Shown here: one piece after another, positions 53,694-63,550 of the stretch | How the letters are laid out: every line of letters begins with the position of its first letter | How positions within the stretch are numbered: position 1 is the stretch's first letter | Notes under the pieces: generated by a model | What the model was told of the DNA's origin: nothing | What the model saw: the letters and a program-made list of their open reading frames with translations, nothing else | The model's database searches: none | Program-made: the position numbers and the translations under genes | Origin: Pradoshia sp. D12 | GTDB taxonomy: Bacteria > Bacillota > Bacilli > Bacillales > Pradoshiaceae | Assembly (NCBI RefSeq): GCF_008935075.1 | Contig: NZ_CP044545.1 | Span: 647,501 to 711,500, forward strand | Direction: 5' to 3' | Length of the DNA: 64,000 nt

Positions 53694-55073
53694 TTATTTT
53701 ATTTCCATCATTGCAACAAGTTTCTTGGATAGTGCTAAAAGAATTAGACCGAAGAAAATTGCTACACCGCCGATAAGGGCGAATACTTCAAAATATCCAA
53801 GTGATTGTGTTACAGCAGCTAATTGTCCAGCAATAATGTTAGCGACACCAGAAGAAGCTAACCATACACCCATTAGCAAGGACGCTAATTTAACTGGAGC
53901 AATTCTACTTACAAGGGAAAGTCCTACTGGAGATAAGAACAATTCACCCATTGTATGAAGGAAGTATGTTACCACGATGAACATGATACTTGCTTTTTGT
54001 TGAATGCTTGCAGCATCATTACCTGTTTTGAAAATTGCAAATAACAATACGATATAACCTAAACCTAGCGTAATCATACCCATTGCCATTTTAGTTGGAA
54101 CTGGGATGTCACCACGTTTGGAACTTGCAAGTTTAACCCATAATGCAGATACAATTGGTGCCAAGAGTACGATGAATAATGGGTTAAGTGATTGGAACCA
54201 GGATACTGGCACTGTCCAACCGAATACTTCACGATCTACAAAGTCTTTTGTATATAGAGTTAACGAACTTCCAGCTTGTTCAAAACCAGCCCAGAAGAAA
54301 ACAACAAAGCAAGTAATGATAATGATTACCCATGTACGTTGTTTCTCACTGCGTGTTAATGGAGCATTGGATTTTTCTTTAGATTCTTTTGTTGCAGAAA
54401 CTGCTGGGCGTTTACCAGCATCACCTAAATATTTGTTAGCCAATAAGTTAAATAGTAATTGACCAATGATCATACCAATTGCTGAAATTAAGAAACCATA
54501 TTTGTAGCCATAGGTCATAACACCGTCAATTGTCTTAGTAAATAAGTCTTCCGAAACAAAACCGATGACTAATGGAGCAAAGAAAGCACCAACATTTATA
54601 CCCATATAGAAAATTGTATAACCTGCGTCACGGCGAGATTCATTGCCTTCATATAATTGGCCAAGCAATGTGGAAATATTTGGTTTGAAGAAACCATTAC
54701 CAGCGATTAATAGAGCTAAGCCAATGTATAAGAATGTTTGGCTTTGATGGGCGAACAACGCGATATTACCTAAAGCCATCAAGACCCCACCAATCGTGAT
54801 GGACAGACGGTGACCTAAATAGCGGTCTGCTAACCATCCACCGACAAGCGGCGTGAAGTAAACAGCACCAGTGTAGAATCCATAGATACTGAGAGCTGTT
54901 TTATTATCAATCCCTAATCCGCCACTGACTAATTCAGTAGTTAAATAGAGGATTAAAATGGCACGCATGCCGTAATAACTAAATCTTTCCCACATTTCTG
55001 TTAGGAATAAAAGATATAATCCAGGAGGATGCTTTTTCTTGCCAAGCTCCTGAGCTTGAGTGTTAACTGACAT
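53694..55073 (-). CDS. dtpT: Di-/tripeptide:proton symporter, POT family
   Basis: 459 residues, 12-14 helices. POT/PTR2 motifs: the ExxER-like TEMWERFSYYGMRAILILYL near residues 25-44, GGWLADRYLGHR near 76-88, and FYMGINVGAFFAPLV near 150-165. Imports di- and tripeptides using the proton gradient. AGGAGAGG precedes the start. Sits convergent to the secreted protease gene, so peptides released outside could be taken up, though co-regulation is not visible. Confidence 0.94.
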   Translation of the reverse strand: MSVNTQAQELGKKKHPPGLYLLFLTEMWERFSYYGMRAILILYLTTELVSGGLGIDNKTALSIYGFYTGAVYFTPLVGGWLADRYLGHRLSITIGGVLMALGNIALFAHQSQTFLYIGLALLIAGNGFFKPNISTLLGQLYEGNESRRDAGYTIFYMGINVGAFFAPLVIGFVSEDLFTKTIDGVMTYGYKYGFLISAIGMIIGQLLFNLLANKYLGDAGKRPAVSATKESKEKSNAPLTRSEKQRTWVIIIITCFVVFFWAGFEQAGSSLTLYTKDFVDREVFGWTVPVSWFQSLNPLFIVLLAPIVSALWVKLASSKRGDIPVPTKMAMGMITLGLGYIVLLFAIFKTGNDAASIQQKASIMFIVVTYFLHTMGELFLSPVGLSLVSRIAPVKLASLLMGVWLASSGVANIIAGQLAAVTQSLGYFEVFALIGGVAIFFGLILLALSKKLVAMMEIK

Positions 55074-55490
55074 CTTTATTTCCTCTCCTTATTTCATTTC
55101 GCATAAACATTATTTTAAAAAAATTTTAACTAAATAACAATAGTTTTTTTAACGCTTTAGCGAAGTAAAAAGATTCATAAATATTCAATAATTATTAATT
55201 TTTAAATAATGTTTTTACACATAGTAAGCTGAAGATATGAATATGAGAATAACTTTTTTGTATATAAATACATTGGTTTGTAAATCTATATTAACATAAA
55301 TAACTATATTAAAAAAGTGTTTAATCGGATTCAGGAAAATAAAACTATTGGAAATAAATTTACAAATAAAGTATTATTAGGGAAATGGATGTGTGATATA
55401 AATAATTTGGTGTAATAGGATTACGTTTTCCTATAAAAGGGGAAATATCTAGATAAAATATAATATGGTATTTCAAAGGGGATTGGTGGA
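55074..55490. other. Divergent intergenic region, dtpT and arcA
   Basis: 417 bases, very AT-rich. ATTCATAAATATTCAATAATTATTAAT (55170-55196) resembles tandem arginine-regulator (ARG) boxes; it lies about 100 bases from dtpT and 300 from arcA. A half-site TGTGAT (55393-55398) recalls CRP/FNR targets but its partner half is missing. No coding frame seen. Confidence 0.4.
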
Positions 55491-56723
55491 GTGTTTAAAA
55501 CAGAAAACAAATTACATATTTCATCTGAAATAGGCCAACTTAAAAAAGTACTATTACATAGGCCGGGTAAAGAAATTGAGCATGTAATTCCTTCAAATAT
55601 GGAGAGATTGCTATTTGATGATATTCCCTTCCTTCCCAGGATGCAATTGGAGCATGATCAATTTGCAACTGAGCTGGAAAAACGAAATGTTGAGGTCATC
55701 TATTTGGAAAGTTTGGTTAAAGAGTCATTTACTTCTCCAGAAATCAAGTTGCAGTTAATAGATACTTTTTTACGCGAAAGTAAACATCATCTTGTTGGAA
55801 GCTATGAAATGGTTAAAGAATACCTTGAATCCTTAACAGATACAGAGTTAGTCAGAAAATTAATGGAGGGTGTATTAAAAAAAGAACTGGATGATCGTAA
55901 AAAAGTTCATCTGGATGATTTTCTATCAACCTATTATCCTTTTTATATTGATCCCCTTCCAAATCTGTACTTTACAAGAGACCCTGCAGCAATCATAGGG
56001 GATGGAATGACCATTCATAAAATGTCTACAGCGGCCAGGAAAAGGGAATCTCTATTTTGGGAATTTATTATGAAACATCATCCTGATTATCAAAAACAGG
56101 ATTATAAACACTGGTCCGATCGTTCCGAGCCTTTTGCAATTGAAGGAGGGGACATTCTAGTATTAAGTGATGAGGTTGTGGCCATTGGTGTAAGTGAGCG
56201 CACATCAGCACGGGCAATTGAAAGGATGGCCTTTAATCTGCTTAGTAGTTCTATGACCTATAAAAAAGTACTGGCTGTTGAGATTCCAAAAAAGCGTGCA
56301 TTTATGCATTTAGATACAGTGTTTACTATGGTTGATTATGATAAGTTCACTATTCATCCGGAAATTGAAGGGACAAATGGGCAGATGAATATCTTCATTT
56401 TGGAGCTGGTAAATGAGTCTGGTATCCAAATATCAAGAAGATATAATTTAGTAGATACCTTGAAGGAAGTATTGAACTTATCGGAACTGGCCTTAATTCC
56501 ATGTGGTGGGGGAGATGATATCGTTTCACCGAGAGAACAATGGAATGATGGATCCAATACACTGGCAATAGCGCCGGGAGTTGTAATTACGTATGATCGC
56601 AATCAAGTAACAAATAAGCTACTTCAAGATTTTGGAGTGGAAGTTATCGAAATCCCAAGTTCAGAGCTGTCACGTGGCAGGGGAGGTCCTCGTTGTATGA
56701 GTATGCCCCTTTTACGAACCTAA
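55491..56723 (+). CDS. arcA: Arginine deiminase
   Basis: Converts L-arginine to citrulline and ammonia. 410 residues, usual length. Family motifs: LKKVLLHRPGKE at the N-terminus, FTRDPAAII near residue 163, EGGDILVLS near 219, HLDTVFTMVD with the catalytic His near 268, and the nucleophile Cys402 in GPRCMSMPLLR at the C-terminus. GTG start with AAAGGGG upstream. No arcB, arcC, arcD or argR is adjacent, so the ATP-yielding arginine deiminase pathway is not complete here. Confidence 0.96.
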   Translation: MFKTENKLHISSEIGQLKKVLLHRPGKEIEHVIPSNMERLLFDDIPFLPRMQLEHDQFATELEKRNVEVIYLESLVKESFTSPEIKLQLIDTFLRESKHHLVGSYEMVKEYLESLTDTELVRKLMEGVLKKELDDRKKVHLDDFLSTYYPFYIDPLPNLYFTRDPAAIIGDGMTIHKMSTAARKRESLFWEFIMKHHPDYQKQDYKHWSDRSEPFAIEGGDILVLSDEVVAIGVSERTSARAIERMAFNLLSSSMTYKKVLAVEIPKKRAFMHLDTVFTMVDYDKFTIHPEIEGTNGQMNIFILELVNESGIQISRRYNLVDTLKEVLNLSELALIPCGGGDDIVSPREQWNDGSNTLAIAPGVVITYDRNQVTNKLLQDFGVEVIEIPSSELSRGRGGPRCMSMPLLRT

Positions 56724-56726
56724 CAA

Positions 56727-56770
56727 AAAAACAGATGTAACGGTTAAAACCGTTACATCTGTTTTTTATT
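56727..56770. terminator. Bidirectional terminator, arcA and ald
   Basis: Perfect 18-bp stem (56728-56745 with 56748-56765) between convergent genes, flanked by A and T runs. Confidence 0.93.
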
Positions 56771-56780
56771 ATCCAGTTTC

Positions 56781-57920
56781 TTAGTTGAGGCTTTCTTCGG
56801 CTGTCAGATTCATAGCATCTTTAATCGCCTTATAAGTGTATCCAAGATCTGTGGCTACCGCTTCATAGGTAACATAACCGTTAAGCGTGTTAACCCCCTT
56901 AGCTAAGCCAGCATTATCCGTAATAGCTTGGATTGCTCCTTTATTTGCAATCTCAAGGGCATATGGAATAGTTACATTTGTTAAAGCTATCGTAGAGGTT
57001 CTTGGTACTGCACCTGGTATATTGGCTACGGCATAATGAATCACGCCATGTTTTGTATATGTTGGACAATCATGTGTGGTAATATGGTCGACTGTTTCAA
57101 AAATGCCGCCTTGATCGATTGCCACGTCTATAATCACTGAACCAGGAGTCATAGCTTGTACCATTGAATCTGTCACAAGCTTTGGCGCCTTAGCACCTGG
57201 TATAAGAACAGCACCAATTACCAAATCAGATTCAGCAACAGCATCAGCAATATTAAATGGATTAGAGATAATGGTAGTCACTTGGTTGCCGAAAATATCA
57301 TCAAGCTCCCTTAAACGATCAGGGCTTAAATCGATAATGGTAACTTCTGCTCCTAAGCCGATGGCAATTTTGGCAGCATTCGTACCAACTACACCACCGC
57401 CAATAATGGTTACTTTTCCTCTTTTAACCCCTGGAACACCGCCTAATAAGATTCCTTTGCCGCCCTCTGGCTTTTCTAAATATTGCGCACCGAGCTGAAC
57501 AGCCATCCTGCCGGCTACCTCACTCATTGGAGTTAATAAAGGCAATGATTTTCCAGATGAAACTGTTTCATAAGCGATGGAAAAAACCTCAGAATCAACT
57601 AATGCTTTTGTTAATTCTGGACAAGCAGCTAAGTGAAGGTAAGTGAATAAAATCAAACCAGGACGAAAATAAGTGTATTCCTCAGGTAGTGGTTCTTTAA
57701 CTTTCATAATCATGTCTGCTTTTGTCCAAACCTCTGCTGCTGTTGGGTATATTATAGCTCCTGCAGACTCATAATCTGAATCTGTAAAGCCACTGCCCAT
57801 TCCAGCTGAGGATTCAATCATGACTTTATGTCCGGCAGATACCAAAGTCAAAACGCCTGCTGGAGTTATGGCAACACGATTTTCGTTGTTTTTAATTTCT
57901 TTTGGGATTCCTATCAGCAT
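56781..57920 (-). CDS. ald: Alanine dehydrogenase
   Basis: Reversible NAD-dependent deamination of L-alanine to pyruvate and ammonia. 379 residues. N-terminal [18 protein letters not shown], the substrate/catalytic [11 protein letters not shown] and [12 protein letters not shown] segments, the nucleotide fold motif [15 protein letters not shown] near residues 172-186 and [16 protein letters not shown] near 293-308 are all intact. GGAGGA precedes the ATG. The activator gene adeR lies directly upstream on the same strand. In B. subtilis ald is needed for alanine use and for normal sporulation. Confidence 0.96.
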   Translation of the reverse strand: MLIGIPKEIKNNENRVAITPAGVLTLVSAGHKVMIESSAGMGSGFTDSDYESAGAIIYPTAAEVWTKADMIMKVKEPLPEEYTYFRPGLILFTYLHLAACPELTKALVDSEVFSIAYETVSSGKSLPLLTPMSEVAGRMAVQLGAQYLEKPEGGKGILLGGVPGVKRGKVTIIGGGVVGTNAAKIAIGLGAEVTIIDLSPDRLRELDDIFGNQVTTIISNPFNIADAVAESDLVIGAVLIPGAKAPKLVTDSMVQAMTPGSVIIDVAIDQGGIFETVDHITTHDCPTYTKHGVIHYAVANIPGAVPRTSTIALTNVTIPYALEIANKGAIQAITDNAGLAKGVNTLNGYVTYEAVATDLGYTYKAIKDAMNLTAEESLN

Positions 57921-58069
57921 GTTTTATCCTCCAGTCTTATCTAATGTACAATTATTATAATCCGTATTTTATCTGAATAGTATGTTAAAAACAGAAAATT
58001 TAAAAATAACGTTTTGTGATAATTCACAAAACGTTCAAAAAATTTTTGGTTATGAACTTATATATATGA

Positions 58070-59305
58070 TTAATATTTAGCTAATTTCATTTCGATTAAG
58101 AGATGAGAGGTTATTTTATGATCCTTTAAATCATATTGGCTGATTTCTGTTATTCTTTTTAAACGGTAAGAAAGAGTATTAGGGTGTATATGCAGAGTGT
58201 TGGCAGTAAAAGCAGGATTAGAATTATTTGTTAAATAGATTTCTAACGTTTCATATAGCTGTGTTTGATGTTGTTCATCATATTTTTTTAGGATATTCAG
58301 ACCGGTAGGGAGTTGTTTTGGTTGGCTGCTTCGTTTTTCACTGATTATATGGAGGTATTGATAAAGACCAAGTTCATCGTACCATTGAACATTAGTTAAT
58401 TCAGCTGTATATCTTTTTTTTAAACTAATAACCTCAAGAGCTTCTAAATAGCTCTTACTGGTATCAATATAGTCAGAATATACATTTCCGCAGCCTTCCG
58501 AACAAATGGTAACGTTAAAACGTTCCTTCATATCAGCCTTAAAGGATCGAATAAAGAATGATATCAAATCCTTAGATTGATTCTTACTGGTATTCAGTAA
58601 AAGAATAAGTTTATTTTGATCTATCGTATGAAAGATAATAGATACTTTTTGTGTTGTACTGATTAAATAGACGATTTGTTTATCCAAGTCAATATCAATA
58701 GAGGATGTGAACTCAAATACAAGAATCGTATAATGTTTCGATAATGTAAATGGGAATTTAACCGAATCTGCGAGTATTTCCTTTTCAGTAGGATAATGTC
58801 CGGTTAAAAGTTTCCAAAAGAATTCCTGATAGTTGTCTTCCTGACTTTTTAAGCGCGACTGAAGAAGTAAGAGCTGATTTTTTGCTTCCTTTGCTGCAAA
58901 TGCCAGTATGGATAGTTTTTCATCCGTGATGGCAGTATCCGATTCAAGAGCCCAAATAAACCCCAGAATCTCATCATTTTTACGTATTGAAACAGCAATT
59001 CTTTTACCAAGTCCCACATCATCAAGGGGGTCAACAATAATAGGCTTATCATTTTGAAGTAGGAAGGGAATTATTCCTTTTTTCCACAGAGCATTAATTA
59101 CTTTTTCAGGTACACGTCTGCCCATAATGGTTAGAATACGGGCTTGATCGGTAACATTGGTATGAGCACTATATGCCAGCAATCGATGATTGGCATCCTC
59201 GATGGTGATTGGATAGTTGATTAAAGAACTGATTCGATCAGCAAATTCATGCAGGCTACCATATAATCCTTTAAAAAAATCCTTGGAATAGTACTGATTC
59301 TCCAT
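58070..59305 (-). CDS. adeR: PucR-family transcriptional activator AdeR
   Basis: 411 residues. N-terminal GAF-like sensor region (ITIEDANHRLLAYSAHTNVT near residues 33-52), a central GGDEF-like PucR domain, and the C-terminal PucR helix-turn-helix (NNSNPAFTANTLHIHPNTLSYRLKRITE, about residues 362-390). In B. subtilis AdeR lies next to ald and activates it in response to alanine; the same arrangement here supports the name. AAGGAG precedes the ATG. Confidence 0.88.
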   Translation of the reverse strand: MENQYYSKDFFKGLYGSLHEFADRISSLINYPITIEDANHRLLAYSAHTNVTDQARILTIMGRRVPEKVINALWKKGIIPFLLQNDKPIIVDPLDDVGLGKRIAVSIRKNDEILGFIWALESDTAITDEKLSILAFAAKEAKNQLLLLQSRLKSQEDNYQEFFWKLLTGHYPTEKEILADSVKFPFTLSKHYTILVFEFTSSIDIDLDKQIVYLISTTQKVSIIFHTIDQNKLILLLNTSKNQSKDLISFFIRSFKADMKERFNVTICSEGCGNVYSDYIDTSKSYLEALEVISLKKRYTAELTNVQWYDELGLYQYLHIISEKRSSQPKQLPTGLNILKKYDEQHQTQLYETLEIYLTNNSNPAFTANTLHIHPNTLSYRLKRITEISQYDLKDHKITSHLLIEMKLAKY

Positions 59306-59388
59306 TGAAAGACTCCTTACCGAAAATGGTTGTTGCTTCCATTATACAAGAAATATCCATATGATATGATGATTCAATACAAAACAAA

Positions 59389-59440
59389 AAAGAGATTGGA
59401 GGGGATTACGAACGTAATACTCTCCAATCTCTTTCTATAT
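59389..59440 (-). terminator. Terminator between pit and adeR
   Basis: Perfect 13-bp stem (59389-59401 with 59422-59434). It ends the minus-strand phosphate transporter transcript just before the adeR promoter region. Confidence 0.88.
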
Positions 59441-59454
59441 TAATAAATTTCTAT

Positions 59455-60453
59455 TTAAAAAAAGAAATTTAAACTAAGATAAATCAAACCAGCTAATGCT
59501 GCCGAAATAGGCATCGTAATAACCCAGGTTATGACCATTTTCTTGGCTGTACTCCATTTAACACCTTTTACACGGTGGGAAGCACCTACACCCATAATAG
59601 ATGATGAAATAACATGAGTGGTACTTACAGGAAGATGAATAAAGGTAGCTCCAAAGATAATAGCTGCAGAGGTTATGTCAGCTGCTACACCGTTAACAGG
59701 ACGAATCTTCATAATGTTTCCGCCGACTGTTTTAATAATTCTCCAACCGCCTATAGACGTTCCAAGCCCCATTGCGGCAGCACAGGATATCTGTACCCAT
59801 AATGGAATGTCAGTAGATGACGTAAAGCCATTTGCGATTAAAGCAAGGGTGATAATCCCCATTGCCTTTTGGGCATCATTTGTTCCGTGAGAGTATGCCT
59901 GCAAAGCAGCAGTACCAATTTGAATGAAACGGAAATTCTTATTGGTCTTTGTTAAATTATTATTTTTAAAAATTACTTTAAAGATACTGTAAACAATATA
60001 ACCAGCAACAAAGGCAATAACTGGCGAGAATAATAAAGCATAGATAATTTTTAGGAATCCGTCGAAGTGTATCGCACCAAATCCAGCTGCTGCAATTGCA
60101 GCCCCGGCAATAGAACCGATAATGGCATGTGATGAACTACTCGGAATACCGTAATACCAAGTGATTAAATTCCAGGCAATCGCTGAGATTAAAGCTGCCA
60201 TAATAACAATTGAACCATTTTCCAGTGTAAATGGGTCAACAATATCCTTCGTGATTGTTTTTGCCACACCAGTAAAAGTCATGGCTCCAACAAAGTTCAT
60301 AATGGCTGCCATTAAAATGGCATGCCTAGGTTTTAATGCTTTTGTTGACACAGCTGTTGCGATTGCATTGGCTGTGTCATGAAACCCATTGATGAAATCA
60401 AAGGATAGGGCCAATATTACAATCAATACTGTAATTAAAAGTAATGTATCCAT
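59455..60453 (-). CDS. pit: Low-affinity inorganic phosphate transporter, Pit family
   Basis: 332 residues, about ten helices. Both Pit signature repeats are present: NGFHDTANAIATAVSTKAL near residues 23-41, and AYSHGTNDAQKAMGIITLAL near 191-210. GIPSSSSHAIIGSIAG near 105 and LPVSTTHVISSSIMGVGAS near 275 are the other paired motifs. Imports phosphate as metal-phosphate complexes with protons. It follows the PhoU-like gene by 20 bases; this DUF47-pit pair is common in Bacillaceae. The ribosome binding site (GAAAGG) is unusually far (about 13 bases). Confidence 0.94.
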   Translation of the reverse strand: MDTLLLITVLIVILALSFDFINGFHDTANAIATAVSTKALKPRHAILMAAIMNFVGAMTFTGVAKTITKDIVDPFTLENGSIVIMAALISAIAWNLITWYYGIPSSSSHAIIGSIAGAAIAAAGFGAIHFDGFLKIIYALLFSPVIAFVAGYIVYSIFKVIFKNNNLTKTNKNFRFIQIGTAALQAYSHGTNDAQKAMGIITLALIANGFTSSTDIPLWVQISCAAAMGLGTSIGGWRIIKTVGGNIMKIRPVNGVAADITSAAIIFGATFIHLPVSTTHVISSSIMGVGASHRVKGVKWSTAKKMVITWVITMPISAALAGLIYLSLNFFF

Positions 60454-60473
60454 AATTGTTTAAGAACCTTTCA

Positions 60474-61094
60474 TCAAGCGTTTTTCATAACGATTGTTTC
60501 TAATGTATTCGCCACAGACTGACAATAATCCGCAATTTCTTCTAGGTTCTCGTAGATTTCTTTATATTGAATAATACGGATTGGATCTTTTTCCACAAGG
60601 AAAAGATGTTTAACAGATTGACGATGCAGAGTATCACAATCAGATTCATGTTCTTTTATTTTAATTGCAATAGGACGAATGTCATTTAATTTTTTAGTCA
60701 TTAGTAATTCTACAGCGCGGTCAATTTCATGAGCGGCATTGCGAATTTCATCGACAAATTTCAACATATATTCATTTGCATTGACAATAGAGTACATTTC
60801 AAAGAGCGCAGAACAATGCTCAAGACCATCGAGAACATCATCCATTGTCATGGCAAGCATCAATATATCTTCACGCTCAATCGGTGTGATAAAAGCATTA
60901 TTAAGCTCTTTGATCACTTCATGTACATAATCATCTCCAGTTGTTTCATATTGCTTCATTGTGTCGGAGAAGATTTTTAAATCGCTGATATTTTTTAATT
61001 TATAATCTGCGAAGTAATCAGAGCTTTCTTTTAAATTCGACGAAATATTTAAAAGCATAACCGCAAATTTATCTTTCTTTGATTTGAATACCAT
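60474..61094 (-). CDS. PhoU-like DUF47 protein, Pit accessory protein
   Basis: 206 residues from ATG 61094 with GGAGG five bases upstream; a GTG at 61106 overlaps that site. All-helical PhoU-like fold of the DUF47 (YkaA/TIGR00153) family: SSDYFADYKLKNISDL near residues 25-40, EREDILMLAMTMDDVLDGLE near 75-95 with metal-binding acidic residues, and YEILEEIADYC-like YENLEEIADYCQSVAN near the end. Probably controls Pit activity. First gene of the two-gene unit. Confidence 0.9.
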   Translation of the reverse strand: MVFKSKKDKFAVMLLNISSNLKESSDYFADYKLKNISDLKIFSDTMKQYETTGDDYVHEVIKELNNAFITPIEREDILMLAMTMDDVLDGLEHCSALFEMYSIVNANEYMLKFVDEIRNAAHEIDRAVELLMTKKLNDIRPIAIKIKEHESDCDTLHRQSVKHLFLVEKDPIRIIQYKEIYENLEEIADYCQSVANTLETIVMKNA

Positions 61095-61206
61095 AGTGAC
61101 CTCCACTTTCGGAAAATAATAATAATAATTAAGATTAACAATGCAAAATTAATTCTAAACCTTTTATTTAGACATGAAAAGAAAAAACCTTTCTTTAGAG
61201 GTAATA

Positions 61207-61285
61207 TTTACATAAAAGCGTATACAACTTATTTAATATTTACGTTATATTTACAAAGCTGTAATATTTAGAAATAGAATTTACA
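61207..61285 (-). promoter_or_regulatory. TTTAC(A/G) repeats upstream of the PhoU-like gene
   Basis: TTTACA/TTTACG occurs at 61207, 61239, 61250 and 61280 on the plus strand. The middle two are 11 bases apart, the period of PhoP boxes. The orientation is opposite to the usual one for the minus-strand gene, so PhoP control is only a possibility. Confidence 0.3.
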
Positions 61286-61529
61286 AAATAATAACAAGCA
61301 GAATGATTTCAGTTCTGAATTACTTTCCGATTTAACTAACTCATTGTAGGGGGAAAAGGCTGGTATTATTGACAATTCAGTTGGAATAAAAGATAAGTTA
61401 TATCACCTTGGACTTTAAGGAGATATGAGTGTATAGTACCCAAATTAGGGACATTTAAGTTATTCAGATATGTAGTCTGTAAGCGTGGTCTGCGAAACAA
61501 GATATACATTGTAAGATTTAATTAAAAAA
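61286..61529. other. Intergenic region, no gene supported
   Basis: Spacer between the PhoU-like gene and the ltaS-type gene. An AAGGAGATATGAG at 61417-61429 leads to a frame of three codons only. No RNA structure besides the following terminator was seen. Confidence 0.45.
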
Positions 61530-61566
61530 GAAAGCCCCCAATTCTTTAGGAATTGGAGGCTTTTAG
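61530..61566 (-). terminator. Terminator of the ltaS-type gene
   Basis: AAGCCCCCAATTC (61532-61544) pairs with GAATTGGAGGCTT (61550-61562) with one mismatch; it lies just after the stop on the minus strand. Confidence 0.85.
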
Positions 61567-61567
61567 C

Positions 61568-63550
61568 TTACTCTTCGCTCTTCGTTGATGTAGTTTCACC
61601 ATCAGCAGCGTTAATATTATAGTTGTATTTTGATGGGTCTACAGGTTTGAAACCTTCTGGAGTATAGAATCTGAGTAAATCTCCGTAAATAATTTTATCG
61701 GACATAGCGAGCATGGTTGAGGCATATTCGCCCATTTGAGCATACTCTTCAGTTTCTTCAATAAGTGTTCCAGTGGAATCATAGTACTTGCCATCAATAT
61801 ATTTTACATTCGGACTCATAAAGTTACCATTTCTAAAAGGTACTATTTCAGTATGGTCTTCTGATAGTAAATCAGTTCCAAGTTGAATGTAATTCTTTGA
61901 ATCAACACCTAGTAAGTGTAAAAGTGTAGGAAGTAAATCGATCTGCCCACCATACTGATGTTGGACGCCGCCTTCCATACCAGGAACTCGAATAATTAAT
62001 GGTACTTCTTGAAGTTCGGCTGAGTCATACTTAGTAATTTCCTCTTTATTGAGTACTTGTGCCATCGCTTCATTATGGTTATCAGATATACCATAGTGAT
62101 CGCCATAAAATACAAGGACAGAACGATCATAAAGACCTGTTTCTTTTAAATAATTCACGAATTCTTCCACTGATTCATCCAAATAACGAGCCGTTTGGAA
62201 ATAACGGTCTACAGATCCATCACCTGTAGTTGCTGCTTCAATAGTAGCATCCTCTTCAGAAATTGGATAAGGGAAGTGGTGAGATACTGTTATGAACTTT
62301 GTATAGAACGGTTCTGGTAAGGATTCAAGTAAAGGCTTAGACTGCTCGAAGAACGGTTTGTCTTTTAAGCCATAGTTTAATACATCTTCATCCTTCATGT
62401 CATAATAGCTGGCGTCAAAGAAGTTTTGAACACCCCAATGTTTATAAACTTCATCACGGTTCCAGAATGATTTATAGTTACCGTGGAATACAGCAGAGGA
62501 ATACCCTTTTTCTTGTTCAAGGATAGAAGCAGCTGACTGATACGTATTATTACCATTTGTAGTCATTGCTGAACCTTGAGATAGGCCAAACAAGGAGTTT
62601 TCTAGCAGCATCTCTGAGTCAGATGTTTTTCCTTGCCCTGTTTGGTGATAAAAATTATCAAAGTAAAGTGTATTCTTATCTTTTGTAAGCGAGTTGATAA
62701 AAGGTGTTACTTCTTCTCCATGCAGCTTGTAATCAATCAGGAAGTTTTGGAAGGATTCTAAATGAATATAAATCACATTCATTCCTTCAGCCGCTCCAAA
62801 GTACTTTTTATTTGGTTCTGCATAGTTTGCCTGTACAAAGTTTTGAACCTCTGTTAGGTCACTGGAATCAGCTGACGCTTTTTGGGCATTCACCTTCATC
62901 GTTTTTAATCCATCATAAATTGTGTAATTGTAGGTTCCCAGATATTTGACCAAGTAGTTACGGTCGAATGTTCTAGTTAATAACTGAGGACGGTCAATCT
63001 CGGCTAATACAACATTTAATACAAGCATTCCTACACCAAATGCGAAAACTGCCCCTGTTTTACGGAATTTCAAGCGGCCTTCACTTGGTTGGAATTTCTT
63101 ATAAACGATGAATAAAATAAGAATGATTGTATCAAGGAAATACAGTGGATCATAAATGCGTAAAAGCTCCATTACACTTCCGAGCAATCCACCGCCATCG
63201 CCCACATTGAGATTTTCTGTCTGCTTTAATGTTTGCCATGTAATAAAGTCGTTAAAGAATCGATAATAAACGATATTGGCATACTGTACAAAGGATAGAA
63301 TAATGTTTATAAAAACTAACCATTTAAATGCACGTTTGCCCTTTGCTAATAAAGCAAGACTGAAGAAAATAACGGCTGAACTGATTGGATTAATGAAAAG
63401 TAAAAATTCTTGCATCGTATTCGTGATACCAAGATCAAATTCTACTATATAACTTGTATAGATTTTAATCCAAAAGAGAACAACAGCGACTATAAGGAAA
63501 CCAACAGGTCCACTTAAGCTCTTCTTCGCTTTGCTCGTAAATGCACTCAT
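61568..63550 (-). CDS. ltaS: Lipoteichoic acid synthase-type sulfatase
   Basis: 660 residues. Five N-terminal membrane helices (residues ~14-180) and an extracellular sulfatase-like domain (~250-600). Mn-binding residues: Glu265 in IHLESF, the catalytic Thr in HQTGQGKTSDSE (probably Thr309) and the DH pair in YGDHYG near residue 475. It polymerises glycerolphosphate from phosphatidylglycerol onto the lipid anchor. Bacillaceae have several paralogues (LtaS, YfnI, YqgS, YvgJ), so synthase versus primase is open. GAGGTGA precedes the ATG. The segment AQKASA near residue 227 could be the signal-peptidase cut. Confidence 0.92.
   Translation of the reverse strand: MSAFTSKAKKSLSGPVGFLIVAVVLFWIKIYTSYIVEFDLGITNTMQEFLLFINPISSAVIFFSLALLAKGKRAFKWLVFINIILSFVQYANIVYYRFFNDFITWQTLKQTENLNVGDGGGLLGSVMELLRIYDPLYFLDTIILILFIVYKKFQPSEGRLKFRKTGAVFAFGVGMLVLNVVLAEIDRPQLLTRTFDRNYLVKYLGTYNYTIYDGLKTMKVNAQKASADSSDLTEVQNFVQANYAEPNKKYFGAAEGMNVIYIHLESFQNFLIDYKLHGEEVTPFINSLTKDKNTLYFDNFYHQTGQGKTSDSEMLLENSLFGLSQGSAMTTNGNNTYQSAASILEQEKGYSSAVFHGNYKSFWNRDEVYKHWGVQNFFDASYYDMKDEDVLNYGLKDKPFFEQSKPLLESLPEPFYTKFITVSHHFPYPISEEDATIEAATTGDGSVDRYFQTARYLDESVEEFVNYLKETGLYDRSVLVFYGDHYGISDNHNEAMAQVLNKEEITKYDSAELQEVPLIIRVPGMEGGVQHQYGGQIDLLPTLLHLLGVDSKNYIQLGTDLLSEDHTEIVPFRNGNFMSPNVKYIDGKYYDSTGTLIEETEEYAQMGEYASTMLAMSDKIIYGDLLRFYTPEGFKPVDPSKYNYNINAADGETTSTKSEE

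Noticed and set aside
55385-55415. CRP/FNR-type half-site TGTGAT before arcA
   Set aside because: The second half (TCACA) is missing, so no real dyad; anaerobic control cannot be claimed.
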